Positions 63,516 through 64,000 of a DNA stretch of 64,000 nt are shown piece by piece (the stretch's first letter is position 1; each line of letters starts with the position of its first letter). A program made the translations under genes and the position numbers. Below the pieces are notes generated by a model that was given only the letters and a program-made list of their open reading frames with translations, did no database searches and was not told where the DNA came from. Source of the stretch: Ruminococcaceae bacterium UBA1375 (GTDB taxonomy: Bacteria > Bacillota > Clostridia > Oscillospirales > Ruminococcaceae); assembly GCA_002305795.1 (NCBI GenBank), contig DBRF01000020.1, forward strand, positions 1 to 64,000, read 5' to 3'.

Positions 63516-63972
63516 AGTTTTTGGTGCAGCTTTTTTCAAAAAGGTGCTGGGGATGCAAGGGGCAAAGCCCCTGCGAAGGAATCGGAGTCTTTTATAAGGG
63601 TCCGTGGCAGAGCGCCCCAGTCGCCATAGCTGGTGGATGCCGGAGCTGGAATCCAGCCGTCCAATGGCGTAGCCGAGGACGGGACGAACCGGAAACAAAA
63701 GATAGAAATAGCAAAACCCTCTGTGTTGTGCGCACAGAGGGCTGTTTATTTTTGTCTTTGGTTTTTGTTTCAGGATGGACCTTCCTGGCTGCCTTCGGCA
63801 GCATCGTCAGGCGGATTCCGCAGCCGGCTTCCACCAGCTGGGCTACATGATTTTAGTGCCTAAGACCCTTTTAAACTTTTAAGGTTTCTTTGCGGGGACG
63901 CTGTCCCAGAATCCACTGCGTGGGATTCGCACCCCTGCAACCCTTTTGAAAAAGGCTTGACCGAAAACTTTA
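63513..63972 (+). repeat. Repeat family B, copy 2: giant imperfect inverted repeat with central terminator
   Basis: The left arm AAAGTTTTTGGTGCAGC mirrors the right end GCTTGACCGAAAACTTTA. Inner mirrored parts are AGCTGGTGGATGCCGG / CCGGCTTCCACCAGCT and GGAATCCAGCC / GGCGGATTCCGC. The centre is CCCTCTGTG/CACAGAGGG (63717-63741), then CTGTTTATTTTTG, an intrinsic terminator. The element begins on the TAA of the hydrolase gene, as copy 1 does on the TAA of UPF0210. After it, 63973-64000 shows nothing recognisable. Confidence 0.85.
63717..63754 (+). terminator. Central terminator hairpin of repeat B copy 2
   Basis: A perfect 9-bp stem CCCTCTGTG/CACAGAGGG with a short loop, followed by CTGTTTATTTTTG. 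It probably ends the hydrolase transcript. Confidence 0.8.
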
Positions 63973-64000
63973 CTTCCGCTTCGGCTCCGGATACTCCTCA

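Overview
The window is chromosomal DNA of a Gram-positive, low-GC-lineage but fairly GC-rich Firmicute, most like the gut Clostridia of the Oscillospiraceae/Ruminococcaceae group. Reasons: the gdpP-rplI-dnaB and tilS-hpt-ftsH gene orders, RNase J, split transketolase, LCP cell-wall ligases, UPF0210 paired with an ACT protein, DUF896 and DUF1292 proteins, dockerin modules on secreted proteins, and sigma-A promoters close to TTGACA-17-TATAAT. Many starts follow an AAAGGATG-N6-8-start pattern. Placement below class level is inference.

Layout. 1-7075: end of a tRNA (probably Asn), an LCP ligase, uridine phosphorylase, then a minus-strand block with a PF06541 membrane protein, dihydrofolate reductase, and nadB-nadC behind five tandem promoter-bearing repeats. 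7222-17771: rnj, gdpP, rplI, dnaB, tilS, hpt, ftsH. 17865-26636: Lrp regulator with an attenuator-like leader, GH25 lysozyme with dockerin, lipoprotein, acetyltransferase, HtrA, tyrA and aroF facing each other, zinc-ribbon protein, a degenerate LCP paralogue and a Nudix hydrolase. 26821-36434: split transketolase, MerR regulator divergent from a MATE pump, a transglutaminase/leucine-rich-repeat/dockerin surface protein, and ilvB-ilvN-ilvC. 36569-41948: sucrose operon (LacI regulator, PTS IIBCA, GH32 sucrose-6-phosphate hydrolase, fructokinase). 42077-55289: HAD and PHP phosphatases, a ribbon-helix-helix protein, ACT plus UPF0210, ABC-F/cupin/DUF896, CPBP protease, gdhA, gluQ, LPG-synthase-like membrane protein. 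58414-63515: DUF1292 protein, a small RNA/attenuator with an interrupted zinc-ribbon gene, tRNA-Ala(GGC), lipoprotein, panB-panC-panD, alpha/beta hydrolase.

The most unusual part is an AT-rich island at about 56090-58360. It holds an XRE regulator, a complete type I toxin-antitoxin locus (30-residue hydrophobic toxin, overlapping leader ORF, hairpin over the toxin ribosome site, antisense RNA from a perfect consensus promoter), and on the minus strand a roughly 1.2-kb transcription unit with a perfect TTGACA-17-TATAAT promoter, no credible protein and a 10-bp GC hairpin at its end. I read this last unit as a large structured non-coding RNA.

Three intergenic repeat families are present. One is a unit of about 110 bp carrying a TATAAT box fused to a palindrome (five tandem copies before nadB, single copies before the CPBP protease and gluQ). 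The second is about 210-230 bp (three copies). The third is about 450 bp, a giant imperfect inverted repeat with a central terminator, whose two copies each begin exactly on a TAA stop codon. The second and third families share their outer arms.

Together the genes are mostly housekeeping: cell wall, c-di-AMP turnover, replication, proteostasis, NAD, pantothenate, branched-chain and aromatic amino-acid synthesis, ammonium assimilation and sucrose use. All promoter, terminator and RNA calls are by eye from sequence; none was tested by folding or database search.
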